The notes under the pieces: model-generated
What the model saw: only the letters and a program-made list of their open reading frames with translations
Database searches by the model: none
Told to the model about the DNA's origin: nothing
Made by a program: the position numbers and the translations under genes
In this document: one piece after another, positions 24,641 to 33,251 of the stretch
How the letters are laid out: each line of letters begins with the position of its first letter
Numbering within the stretch: the stretch's first letter is position 1
Assembly: GCA_025210795.1 (NCBI GenBank)
Contig: JAOAQZ010000013.1
Span: 1 to 37,315 of the forward strand
Length of the DNA stretch: 37,315 bases
Direction of reading: 5' to 3'
DNA from: Cohaesibacter sp.
Lineage (GTDB): Bacteria; Pseudomonadota; Alphaproteobacteria; Rhizobiales; Cohaesibacteraceae

Positions 24641-25807
24641 ATGCATTTTTCAAAATTTTACATGACCTTTGCCAAGGTCATCCTTCTTATTGCAATGCTT
24701 GGCTTACCCTCGGTAGCCCAAGCTCAAATCTTCCAGACAAAGGCCAAACATGCTCTGTTGATCGACTGGGACTCCGGCTCGGTCCTGTTTGCAAAAGACG
24801 AGAAAGCCACATTTCCTCCGGCATCACTCGCCAAACTGATGACGCTGGAAGTCGTCTTTAATGCCATCGCCCAAGGGGAGCTAACGCTGGACGATGAATT
24901 CCTGATCAGCGAAAATGCCTGGCGCACAGGTGGCGGCTCTTCTGGCGGCTCCACAATGTTTGCAAAGTTGGATTCCTCCATTCGCCTCCAAGATCTGCTC
25001 ATGGGCATCATCGTCCAATCCGGCAATGATGCCTGTATCGCTATTGCCGAAGGCATGGCAGGCAACGAAGAATCCTTTGCCCAGTTGATGAACAATCGCG
25101 CCAAACTGATCGGCCTTAAAGATTCCTATTTCGTCAATTCAACCGGCCTTCCAGCTGAAGGGCAGTTTGTCAGTGCGCAGGATCTGGCCTTGTTGGCAAA
25201 ACATCTCATCAAAACCTATCCGGAATTTTATGAATATTTCTCCGTGCCAGAATTCAAGTGGAATGGCATCACACAGCGAAACCGCAACCCGCTTCTTGGA
25301 CAAACAGCAGGAGCGGACGGACTGAAGACCGGCTATACCAAAGCATCCGGTTATGGGGTTGTTGCCTCAGTGCTTCGCAACGATCAGCGCCTGCTGCTGG
25401 TTCTCTCAGGCCTCAAATCCAAAAAAGAACGCTCGATTGAATCTCGCAAAATTGTCGACTGGGGGTTTCGCGCCTTTGTCAGCGAGCGCATTTATGAAAC
25501 TGACGAAGAGATCGCTTTTGCCAGCGTCTATGGCGGGGATCAATCAAAGGTCATGCTGGTCAGTGACAAACCGGTCAGCCTTTTCATGCCGCGCTCCAAA
25601 CGGGGCAGTCTAAAGGCCCGTGTGGTCTATCAAGGTCCTATCAAGGCCCCGATTGCAGAAGGGGATGAAATCGCAACGCTCAAGGTTTGGTCAGATAAGA
25701 AGCTGATCATGGAAACCCCGCTAGTTGCCGCTCATTCGGTTGGAACCGGCACCCTGACCCAGCGCGCATTGGACGCCGTGCATCATTTGTTGCTCGGATG
25801 GCTCTAA
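24641..25807 (+). CDS. D-alanyl-D-alanine carboxypeptidase (PBP5/6 family, peptidase S11)
   Basis: 388 residues. It trims the terminal D-Ala of peptidoglycan stem peptides in the periplasm. A signal peptide ends at AQAQ (about 26-29). Catalytic motifs are intact: SLAK (Ser62, Lys65), SGN (127-129) and KTG (229-231). The C-terminal PBP5-like beta domain (about 275-370) and a final amphipathic segment (ALDAVHHLLLGWL) for membrane attachment are present. It is 43 bases upstream of tmk, and this pairing is conserved in Rhizobiales. I leave the symbol open because dacA/C/F naming cannot be decided here. Confidence 0.94.
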   Translation: MHFSKFYMTFAKVILLIAMLGLPSVAQAQIFQTKAKHALLIDWDSGSVLFAKDEKATFPPASLAKLMTLEVVFNAIAQGELTLDDEFLISENAWRTGGGSSGGSTMFAKLDSSIRLQDLLMGIIVQSGNDACIAIAEGMAGNEESFAQLMNNRAKLIGLKDSYFVNSTGLPAEGQFVSAQDLALLAKHLIKTYPEFYEYFSVPEFKWNGITQRNRNPLLGQTAGADGLKTGYTKASGYGVVASVLRNDQRLLLVLSGLKSKKERSIESRKIVDWGFRAFVSERIYETDEEIAFASVYGGDQSKVMLVSDKPVSLFMPRSKRGSLKARVVYQGPIKAPIAEGDEIATLKVWSDKKLIMETPLVAAHSVGTGTLTQRALDAVHHLLLGWL

Positions 25808-25850
25808 GCCCTTATGAAGGGCAAAAGATCTCACACAGGGCGAGTCGAAA

Positions 25851-26564
25851 ATGCAGCAAGGCAAGTTCATAACCTTTGAAGGCGGCGAGGGCGTTGGCAA
25901 AACCACGCAAATCAAGCTGCTGTCAAACAGATTGAAAGATGCCGGCATCACTTGCCATCACACAAGAGAACCCGGTGGCTCAGCCGGCGCAGAAGCCGTT
26001 CGCCATGTTTTGCTTTCAGGCAAAGCAGAGGAAATGGGACTATCTCCGGCAGGCGAAGCGCTCTTGTTCGCCGCCGCACGCGCAGACCACGTGGACACCA
26101 CCATCAAACCCACCCTAAAAAAAGGGCATTGGGTCTTGTGTGATCGCTTCATGGATTCAACCCGCATCTATCAGGGTGAGGCAGACAATGTCGCCCCGGA
26201 ACTGATTGATAGCCTTGAAAAATTGGCGATTGACGGGCAGGTACCTCACCTTACCTTCATCCTTGATCTTCGCGCCGAAGTCGGGCTTAACCGTGCCCAC
26301 GAAAGGCGGGAAGAGGGCGAGGATGCGGACCGCTTTGAGCGCGAAACCGTCGCCACCCATGAGAAAAGACGTCAGGCTTTTCTTCGCCTTGCCCACAACA
26401 ATCCCAAGCGCTGCAAAATCATCGATGCAAGCCAGAGCATCGAGGAAATCTCCTTTGATATCTGGAAGATTGTCGAATCCGAACTGATTGCCCCCAACAA
26501 AGCTGACGAAGAGCAGTCACCGACATCGGACGCATCTCAACAACCACAAGCAAAAGAGGGGTAA
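25851..26564 (+). CDS. tmk: Thymidylate kinase
   Basis: 237 residues. It phosphorylates dTMP to dTDP. The P-loop is GGEGVGKT (11-18), the DRFMDST block lies at about 98-104, and the lid-region arginines are in RAHERREEGEDADRFE. The usual length is near 210 residues; the extra roughly 25 at the C-terminus are polar (Glu, Gln, Ser, Ala) and probably disordered. holB starts three bases after the stop, so the two are one operon. Confidence 0.95.
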   Translation: MQQGKFITFEGGEGVGKTTQIKLLSNRLKDAGITCHHTREPGGSAGAEAVRHVLLSGKAEEMGLSPAGEALLFAAARADHVDTTIKPTLKKGHWVLCDRFMDSTRIYQGEADNVAPELIDSLEKLAIDGQVPHLTFILDLRAEVGLNRAHERREEGEDADRFERETVATHEKRRQAFLRLAHNNPKRCKIIDASQSIEEISFDIWKIVESELIAPNKADEEQSPTSDASQQPQAKEG

Positions 26565-26567
26565 GAT

Positions 26568-27632
26568 TTGGCCGCAGCACAATCCGAAACCCCGATTTTT
26601 GATCAAATTGATGCTCTGCCTCTCCCTCATGAGCAGACCCAGTTTTTTGGTCATCAGGAAGCAGAGCAAACCCTGCTCTCTGCATGGCAATCGGGCAAAA
26701 TGCACCATGCATGGCTGCTCACCGGACCCAAGGGCATAGGCAAAGCAACCTTCGCCTACAGGGCCGCCCGTTTTATCTTTCAAGATGGCAGCGACAGCTA
26801 TTCGCCCCTGATCACCCCAAGTGATCTTGGTGTCGATGCAGGCAGCCATATCTCCCGTCAGGTTGCCAATCGCGCCCACCCTAATTTGCTTTCCATCGAA
26901 CGCCCATTTGATGTGAAGGGCAAGAAGTTCCGCACGGAAATTACCGTCGATGAAGTGCGCAAAACCACCAAATTCTTCGGCGCTACAGCAGGCGAGAATA
27001 CCTGGAGGGTTTGCATTGTCGACCCGGCTGACGACCTTAACACCAATGCCGCCAACGCTTTGCTCAAAATCCTTGAAGAACCGCCAATCAAGACGGTTTT
27101 CTTCCTTATCTCCCATGCACCGGGCAAATTGCTGCCCACCATCCGTTCGCGTTGCCGCCGTCTTAATTTTGCGCCACTGGAAAATCCAATTCTCTCACAA
27201 GCGCTGGCTGAGCTAGAGATCACACCGCCCGATATAACCGAGCGTATGAGCGAAGTTTGCGAGGGTTCCTTGCGCAAGGCAGCCGAATTGCAATCAGAAG
27301 ACGGTATGCTGTTGGTCCATGCCTTCGAGCGGCTTCTAACCCCGCCCTATAAGCCAGATTATGAAACACTGAACCACCTCGGTGACCTTGTAGCCCAGCG
27401 CGGCAAAGACCAGAGATTCGCCAATTTCTCCGATCTGGTCTTTCGCCACCTAAGCACCCACCTGCACCAGAAAATGGGTGAGGGCGGCCGGCAATCCCAG
27501 GCAGCAATGGCCCTTGCCACTGCGTGGGAAGAGGCAGGCGAGATGATGCGCGAAACGATGATTTTCAATCTCGACAAAAAGCAAACCGTCATCAACGTGA
27601 TGCGGCTGGTCTCCAAGGCGCTGCGTGGCTAG
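26568..27632 (+). CDS. holB: DNA polymerase III, delta-prime subunit
   Basis: 354 residues, starting at TTG with AGAGGGG just upstream, partly inside tmk. It is part of the clamp loader that places the beta clamp on DNA. Walker A is TGPKGIGKAT (about 52-61). NALLKILEEPP and the SRC motif (TIRSRCRRLNF) are conserved. The zinc-binding cysteine module of E. coli delta-prime is missing, which is common in alphaproteobacteria. Its TAG stop coincides with the first bases of the inverted-repeat element that follows. Confidence 0.93.
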   Translation: MAAAQSETPIFDQIDALPLPHEQTQFFGHQEAEQTLLSAWQSGKMHHAWLLTGPKGIGKATFAYRAARFIFQDGSDSYSPLITPSDLGVDAGSHISRQVANRAHPNLLSIERPFDVKGKKFRTEITVDEVRKTTKFFGATAGENTWRVCIVDPADDLNTNAANALLKILEEPPIKTVFFLISHAPGKLLPTIRSRCRRLNFAPLENPILSQALAELEITPPDITERMSEVCEGSLRKAAELQSEDGMLLVHAFERLLTPPYKPDYETLNHLGDLVAQRGKDQRFANFSDLVFRHLSTHLHQKMGEGGRQSQAAMALATAWEEAGEMMRETMIFNLDKKQTVINVMRLVSKALRG

Positions 27633-27893
27633 GGTCAGGACCCATTAATTTTGTGCATTCTGCGAGGACAGTTTTGCGTTCTCACAAGGAGAAAAATCGC
27701 GACAATGCGGTGCATTTTCAAGATTTTACGACGGAGTGAGAGCGCAAAAATGCCTCGCCCTTCGGGTTTATCTGGAAGCATCCATCTATCAAACTATGAC
27801 TTCAGAAAGGGAACACCCTTGCTTTGTCATTGGTCCTTCTATCTGAATACTTCCAGATAAACAGAATGAGACTAAATTAATGAGTCCTGCCCC
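27632..27893. mobile_element. MITE-like element with 20-bp terminal inverted repeats
   Basis: GGGTCAGGACCCATTAATTT (27632-27651) and the inverse of 27874-27893 match at 18 of 20 positions. The 262-bp body has no transposase frame. Inside are two further inverted repeats: GCGAGG..TTTTGCG.TCTCAC (27662-27685) against 27736-27758, and a perfect 13-bp pair GTTTATCTGGAAG (27766-27778) / CTTCCAGATAAAC (27850-27862). Size, ends and lack of coding capacity fit a non-autonomous miniature element or IS remnant. I see no clear target duplication. Confidence 0.7.
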
Positions 27894-28118
27894 TGGTCTT
27901 GCAAGCACTTATCCGCCACCACGCCCGCTCGATCGGACCAGTCACCCAGATTAGTCCTTAACTTTTGGCCTTTATCCGAGATAAAGCTTGACCCTTGGAT
28001 GAAGCTGCCCCAAAACCGTTCCAACATATTGGTTCAGAAAGCTGAACCAAGCCCGAACCAGATAATGGACCAAACAGACCGGTTTGGTGCTTTTCATATG
28101 CGTTAAGAAGCGAGTCTC
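27894..28118. other. Leader/promoter region of metG with three hairpins
   Basis: No gene in 225 bases. Three stems are visible: CTTTATC/GATAAAG (27970-27986), TTGGTTCAG/CTGAACCAA with an AAAG loop (28029-28050), and ACCAAAC/GTTTGGT (28069-28088), the last followed by GCTTTTC. They may form a structured 5' leader of metG. Confidence 0.5.
28069..28094 (+). promoter_or_regulatory. Attenuator-like hairpin upstream of metG
   Basis: ACCAAAC (28069-28075) pairs with GTTTGGT (28082-28088), then GCTTTT. It is 25 bases before the metG start. The upstream arm CTGAACCAA...GAACCA could pair with GGTTTGGT as an alternative, as in attenuators; this is inference. Confidence 0.4.
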
Positions 28119-29678
28119 ATGACTGATCAGAACAATTTTTTCATCTCAACCGCAATTTCATATCCAAACGGGGCCCCGCATATCGGCCATGCTTATGAGA
28201 TGATGGCAACAGATGCAATTGCCCGTTTCAAGCGCCTTGATGGTTTCAATGTCTTCTTTTTGACCGGCACCGATGAGCACGGCCAGAAAATGCAGCAAAC
28301 CGCCGAGAAAATGGGCATCACAGCCGCCGAGCTGGCTGATAAGAATGCGCCTGTTTTCGAGGAGATGTCCAAAGCACTCAACTGCTCCAACAATGATTTC
28401 ATCCGCACGACACAGGCCCGTCATTACGAGAGCTGCAAAGCCATCTGGAAAAAGATGGAAGAGGCGGGCGATATCTATCTCGACAGCTATGCAGGCTGGT
28501 ATTCGGTTAGGGACGAGGCATTTTATGCTGAAAGCGAAACAGAAGTGCGCGAAGATGGTGTCCGCTATGGCCCGCAAGGCAGCCCAGTAGAATGGACCGA
28601 AGAGGAAAGCTATTTCTTCCGCCTGTCCAAATATGAAGACAAGCTGCTGGCGCTTTATGAAAATCAGCCAGACTTTATCGGCCCGGCCGAGCGCCGCAAC
28701 GAGGTTGTCAGCTTTGTCAAAGGCGGCCTGCGCGATCTGTCCATCTCCCGCACCACCTTCGACTGGGGCATTCCGGTGCCGGGCACCGACAAGCATGTCA
28801 TGTATGTGTGGGTCGACGCACTGACCAACTATATCACCGCCCTTGGCTACCCCAATGAAGAGGCTGATAATTTCAAAGCCTTCTGGCCCAACGCCATGCA
28901 TATCATCGGCAAGGACATCACGCGCTTCCATACCGTCTATTGGCCAGCCTTTTTGATGTCTGCAGGCATCACCTTGCCAAAGCGCGTATTTGCCCATGGT
29001 TTCTTGTTCAATCGCGGCGAGAAAATGTCAAAATCCGTTGGCAATGTAATCGATCCATTTTCCTTGATTGAGGAATATGGCCTTGATCAAACACGCTTTT
29101 TCTTCATGCGTGAGGTGCCATTCGGTCAGGATGGCAATTACAGCCATGATGCGATCGTCAACCGCACAAATGCAGATCTCGCAAACGATCTTGGCAATCT
29201 GGCCAGCCGGTCCTTGTCTATGATCGCCAAGAATTGCGACAAGGCGCTGCCAAGCCCCAATGCCTTCTCCGACGAAGATAAGGCAATGCTCGCCCAAGCG
29301 GATGCCATGCTGGGGACGTGCCGCGAGGCCATGGACCGCCAGCGCCTGCATAAAGCCCTAGAGGCCATCTGGAACACGGTGGGCGAAGCCAACAAGTATT
29401 TCGCTGCCCAAGAGCCTTGGGCCCTGCGCAAAACCGACCCCGAGCGCATGGAGACCGTTCTTTATGTAACGGCAGAAGTCATTCGCCAGGTCGGCATTCT
29501 GGCACAGCCCTTCATTCCCGGTTCCGCCGAGAAGTTGCTTGATCTGTTCGCCTTGCCGCAAGAGGCACGCTCCTTCACCTCATTGGGAGAGTCCGGCCGT
29601 CTTGCCGCTGGCACTCCAATTGATAAGCCAAGCCCGGTTTTCCCGCGCTATGTCGAAAAAACCGAAGACGACGCATAA
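28119..29678 (+). CDS. metG: Methionyl-tRNA synthetase
   Basis: 519 residues. It charges tRNA-Met. The class I signatures are HIGH (21-24, in [11 protein letters not shown]) and KMSKS (302-306). [12 protein letters not shown] and the anticodon-domain block [14 protein letters not shown] are conserved. The connective domain lacks the zinc-knuckle cysteines of E. coli MetRS (it has [14 protein letters not shown] instead), and the C-terminal dimerisation domain is absent, so this is the short zinc-free form usual in alphaproteobacteria. tatD follows after 50 bases. Confidence 0.97.
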   Translation: MTDQNNFFISTAISYPNGAPHIGHAYEMMATDAIARFKRLDGFNVFFLTGTDEHGQKMQQTAEKMGITAAELADKNAPVFEEMSKALNCSNNDFIRTTQARHYESCKAIWKKMEEAGDIYLDSYAGWYSVRDEAFYAESETEVREDGVRYGPQGSPVEWTEEESYFFRLSKYEDKLLALYENQPDFIGPAERRNEVVSFVKGGLRDLSISRTTFDWGIPVPGTDKHVMYVWVDALTNYITALGYPNEEADNFKAFWPNAMHIIGKDITRFHTVYWPAFLMSAGITLPKRVFAHGFLFNRGEKMSKSVGNVIDPFSLIEEYGLDQTRFFFMREVPFGQDGNYSHDAIVNRTNADLANDLGNLASRSLSMIAKNCDKALPSPNAFSDEDKAMLAQADAMLGTCREAMDRQRLHKALEAIWNTVGEANKYFAAQEPWALRKTDPERMETVLYVTAEVIRQVGILAQPFIPGSAEKLLDLFALPQEARSFTSLGESGRLAAGTPIDKPSPVFPRYVEKTEDDA

Positions 29679-29728
29679 AGCCCATTCAAAGGCCCAGTCG
29701 CTCACAAAGGCATTTAAAGGGAAAGCAC

Positions 29729-30505
29729 ATGCTGGTTGATAGTCATTGCCATCTGGATTTTCCAGAGCTGCATGAAGAGCTTGATGAGGTGGTGCGCCGG
29801 GCATCCTTGGCCGGTGTGTCCCATATGGTCACCATCTCGACCCATATCCGCAAGTTCGACCAGATCAAGGCAATCGCCGAACGGTACGAAAACATCTTCT
29901 GCTCTGTCGGCACTCATCCGCATAATGCGGATAAGGAGCTGGATTTCACAGCGCAAGATATTGCCAAACTGGCCGAGCATCCCAAATGCGTTGCCATTGG
30001 CGAAGCCGGTCTCGACTATTTCTACGACAATGCCCCGCGAAAAGCACAGGCGCAGGGCTTGCGCACCCATATTGATGCTGCCCGCATCACCCAGCTACCA
30101 CTCGTCATTCATTCTCGTGATGCAGATGACGATATGATCGCCATTTTGAAAGAGGGAATGGAGCAGGGGGCCTATCCCGCTTTGCTGCATTGTTTCTCAT
30201 CTGGACGCAAGCTGGCAATGAAAGCCCTGGAAATGGGCCATTATGTATCCCTCTCCGGCATCCTTACCTTCAAGCGCAGTCAGGAAATTCGCGATATCGT
30301 CGCAGATGTCCCGCTTGACCGGTTGTTGGTTGAGACCGATGCACCTTACCTTGCTCCCATGCCATACAGAGGCAAACGCAACGAGCCTGCTTTCGTTGCC
30401 CATACCGCCGAAATGCTTGCAGAGGTCAAAGGCGTGAGCAAGGAAGAGATTGCCCGCATCACCACAGAGAATTTTTTCCGTCTCTTTTCAAAAGCAAAGC
30501 AATAA
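29729..30505 (+). CDS. tatD: TatD-family metal-dependent hydrolase
   Basis: 258 residues. TIM-barrel hydrolase; relatives are metal-dependent DNases with 3'-5' exonuclease activity. Metal-site residues are visible: His6 and His8 in DSHCHLD, Glu92 in IGEAGLDYFYD, His128 in VIHSRD, His154 in LLHCFS and Asp204 in VETDAPYLAP. An AAAGGG ribosome site lies upstream. The position metG-tatD-MBL is conserved in Rhizobiales and it is probably part of that operon. The original Tat-export link of the name does not apply. Confidence 0.93.
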   Translation: MLVDSHCHLDFPELHEELDEVVRRASLAGVSHMVTISTHIRKFDQIKAIAERYENIFCSVGTHPHNADKELDFTAQDIAKLAEHPKCVAIGEAGLDYFYDNAPRKAQAQGLRTHIDAARITQLPLVIHSRDADDDMIAILKEGMEQGAYPALLHCFSSGRKLAMKALEMGHYVSLSGILTFKRSQEIRDIVADVPLDRLLVETDAPYLAPMPYRGKRNEPAFVAHTAEMLAEVKGVSKEEIARITTENFFRLFSKAKQ

Positions 30506-30535
30506 CCGACACTTTATCCAGGGGGATTTCCAGCC

Positions 30536-31354
30536 ATGAAGGACAAGAAGCTTGCAAGCCATCGCTTGACCATTCTTGGCTGTGGTTCATCTCCTGGCGT
30601 GCCCCGTGTCGGGGGTGATTGGGGGCAGTGCGACCCGACCAATCCCAAGAACCGGCGTCAGCGCTGTTCAGCCTTGATAGACCGGATATCTGGTGACGCC
30701 ATCACCCGCGCACTGGTTGATACCGGCCCGGATTTTCGCAATCAGATGCTGGAAGCAAATGTCGACTGGGCTGATGGCGTTGTCTATACCCATCCTCATG
30801 CGGATCACTTGCACGGCATTGATGATCTGCGCGGCTTCGTCATCAATCGCCGCAAGCGCGTTGATGTCTATGCAAATGAGCTAACAGCGGAACGCATGCA
30901 CGAAGCCTTTGGCTATTGTTTCAAAACACCGCAGGGCAGTTCCTATCCGCCCATCCTGAACGACCATCGCATCGAACATGGTCAGCCTGTCATCATTGAT
31001 GGCCCGGCAGGCAATCTGGAATTGTTGCCATTCAATCAGGTTCACGGCAACATTCATTCTCTTGGCTTCCGATGCGGAAATATGGCCTATTCGTCTGATG
31101 TAAACGATCTTGAGCCAGAAAGCATCGAACTGCTGCAAGGGCTGGATATCTGGGTTGTTGACGCTTTGCGCTACACACCACATCCAAGCCATTTCAGCGT
31201 TGATGAAGTGATCAGTTGGGTCGAGCGCTTAAAGCCCAAACGCACAATCCTGACCCATATGCATATCGACCTCGATTACGAGGCATTGTCAGCCAAACTG
31301 CCTAAGGGCATCGAGCCAGCCTATGATGGTATGGTTCTTTCTTTTAAAGCCTGA
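30536..31354 (+). CDS. MBL-fold metal-dependent hydrolase (PhnP-like)
   Basis: 272 residues. Metallo-beta-lactamase fold with the HPHADHLHG signature (86-94), preceded by LTILGCGSSPGVPR and VDTGPDFRNQML. Further metal-site regions are FNQVHGNIHSLGF, YSSDVNDL and TILTHMHIDLDY. Relatives include PhnP phosphoribosyl cyclic phosphodiesterase and other phosphodiesterases. A CGACW-type cysteine pair near residues 32 and 44 (GQCDPTNP, QRCSALI) is typical of PhnP-like members. No phn genes are near, so the substrate is unknown. It ends the metG operon and a terminator follows. Confidence 0.9.
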   Translation: MKDKKLASHRLTILGCGSSPGVPRVGGDWGQCDPTNPKNRRQRCSALIDRISGDAITRALVDTGPDFRNQMLEANVDWADGVVYTHPHADHLHGIDDLRGFVINRRKRVDVYANELTAERMHEAFGYCFKTPQGSSYPPILNDHRIEHGQPVIIDGPAGNLELLPFNQVHGNIHSLGFRCGNMAYSSDVNDLEPESIELLQGLDIWVVDALRYTPHPSHFSVDEVISWVERLKPKRTILTHMHIDLDYEALSAKLPKGIEPAYDGMVLSFKA

Positions 31355-31370
31355 CAATCGAGATCTGCGA

Positions 31371-31398
31371 TGATGGGCTATAGCTCATCAGCTTTTTC
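31371..31398 (+). terminator. Rho-independent terminator after the metG-tatD-MBL operon
   Basis: TGATGGGC (31371-31378) pairs with GCTCATCA (31383-31390) with one G-T wobble and a TATA loop, followed by GCTTTTTC. Confidence 0.8.
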
Positions 31399-32034
31399 TG
31401 ATTTTCCATCAAGATCAAGATTACGGACAAGCATGAGGGAAAAGCCCGCCATGCTAATGGATGCCTGTGCCATGTAACATCCATGACGCCAAATCAAAAA
31501 GAGCACTGAATATCTACCACGCACTGACACTTTATTAACCATCCCGGTGCAACCATGATTCCGATAGCGCCTAAAATCACATTTTCAGCACCAAAGACAC
31601 CATAGTGGGGCGATAGCAGGCCTAAATCACGACAAAAGAGATCACATTAAATATCAGTCTCAAAATATTGATATATAGAACTAATATCATATTATATAGA
31701 TAGTGATATATATAAAAATATTCCATAATGTAAATTATGCGACTAAATGATATTTACCAAATCAACTTTCTGCCAGCCGTTTAGCATCTACGCAAAACGC
31801 CCCTCTCTTCTCTGTGAGACAGAAAATAGGATCCCGCGCCCTACGCGCATGTGAGAGCACGGCAAAGATCGCACTATGTTGCACGCTGAGCTCACATCGA
31901 ATGTTTCGCTTTGCACAAGCCCAGTACATATATGTAGCTACACATTTGTGCTGACCTCACTCAAGCTTACAGTGCCCAAAATATCTCTGAAGCTTGTTCG
32001 GCCGTGTCAGCAATGCCTCATAGGTGCTCCAGCA
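31399..32034. other. Long convergent intergenic region, AT-rich in the middle
   Basis: About 640 bases between two converging genes, where only a terminator is expected. The part 31640-31760 is very AT-rich with short alternating AT repeats. The frame opening near 31876 runs antisense into the oxidoreductase gene and is unlikely to be real. A decayed gene or a small RNA is possible; I see no direct evidence for either. Confidence 0.45.
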
Positions 32035-33195
32035 CTACCGCTCAAGATGAAACGAAAGCTCAAAGCTTGGTGGCACATCCAGACTGTCATCAAGCCCTGT
32101 CAGCCGCTCCATGGCGATCTGGGCAATGTGATGAGCAATGCCATAGCTGATTTTAAAACCGCCCGTCGCCACAAAGAGACTTTTCGACCCCGGCAAATAT
32201 CCAATCATCGGATCGCGCTTGATCGCCTTGGGCCGCACACCAGCCCATTTGCAGACAATTTCAGCGCCCTCAAGCTGCGGACATAACTCTTGCGCCTTAA
32301 CCCACATCTCATCGCATTGATGATCGGTGTCAGACGCTGACTGCCATTCATTCTCTGAGGTACTGCCAATAGCACAAAAACCATGATCATGAGGCACGAC
32401 ATATGTGCCCCGATCATAAAGGATCGGCAAACCCGGCTCCTGATTGGCTTTGACCAAAAGAGATTGCCCTTTGACGCCTTGGCCCAGTCCGCTTTGCCCG
32501 ACAAGCCCTTCAAGAATGGGAAAAGTATGATAGCCCGCAGCTAGGACTACCTTACCAGCCGTCAGCTGCTCGCCTCCATGAAGGGTAATGCACGCCCCTT
32601 CCCCTTGATCATCAATCCGCTGCACTTCGCAATGCTCCAAAAGCTTACCACCGCGCGCCAGCACAGATGCTTTAACAGCGGCGCAATAAAGGCGCGGATT
32701 GGCACGGGCAGAAAAATTATCAAAGGCATAGCCTTCCGGCGCCACGGAAGGATCTAGCCAACCATCATAATCAGCCTTGGGATGCAGACTATAGGAAAAG
32801 CCGGTTTGGGTATGTTCCCACACGCACTCAGCTTCATCTGAGCGGATCTGGCTATGACCTTTAAGGTTCTTATTGCTCAGCGGCACAATACGCCCGCAGC
32901 GCTCATAACCGGTTGGCAAACCAACCTCACTCTGAAGCTCTACATTAACTTTAGATAATTTCTTTAAAGCATTGAATTGAAAATGTTTCTTTACATTCCA
33001 TCTTGCAGGCATGTGAGGCATCAACGCCCCAAGAAGACCAAAGCTTGCCCCCTCTCCTGCAGCCCCCTTATCAACCACCAGAACCGATAATCCAGCCCCC
33101 AAACAGGCCCGTGCAATAGAAAGACCAAAGATACCGCCTCCCACAACAAGGCAATCAAAAGAGCGTTGAGAGAATGATGAATTTACGCTTGGCAT
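32035..33195 (-). CDS. FAD-dependent oxidoreductase (DAO family), likely stand-alone MnmC oxidase part
   Basis: 386 residues. An N-terminal FAD-binding fold has CLVVGGGIFGLSIARA (dinucleotide site at about 19-24) and a DAO-type C-terminus with WAGVRPKAIKRDPMIGYLPG and ATGGFKISYGIAHHIA. It is divergent from the MnmD-like methyltransferase with a 56-base gap. In E. coli the same two activities are fused as MnmC, whose FAD domain removes the carboxymethyl group of cmnm5U in tRNA. The role as split MnmC oxidase is inferred from neighbourhood; a generic amino-acid oxidase remains possible. Confidence 0.8.
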   Translation of the reverse strand: MPSVNSSFSQRSFDCLVVGGGIFGLSIARACLGAGLSVLVVDKGAAGEGASFGLLGALMPHMPARWNVKKHFQFNALKKLSKVNVELQSEVGLPTGYERCGRIVPLSNKNLKGHSQIRSDEAECVWEHTQTGFSYSLHPKADYDGWLDPSVAPEGYAFDNFSARANPRLYCAAVKASVLARGGKLLEHCEVQRIDDQGEGACITLHGGEQLTAGKVVLAAGYHTFPILEGLVGQSGLGQGVKGQSLLVKANQEPGLPILYDRGTYVVPHDHGFCAIGSTSENEWQSASDTDHQCDEMWVKAQELCPQLEGAEIVCKWAGVRPKAIKRDPMIGYLPGSKSLFVATGGFKISYGIAHHIAQIAMERLTGLDDSLDVPPSFELSFHLER

Positions 33196-33251
33196 TGGGG
33201 TACAGACATCCTAGAAATGCGAGAAAGATTGTGGCGAGACACTAACTGAAA

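Noticed and set aside
31876..32286. Plus-strand frame of 136 codons
   Set aside because: More than half is antisense to the FAD oxidoreductase gene; no domain seen.
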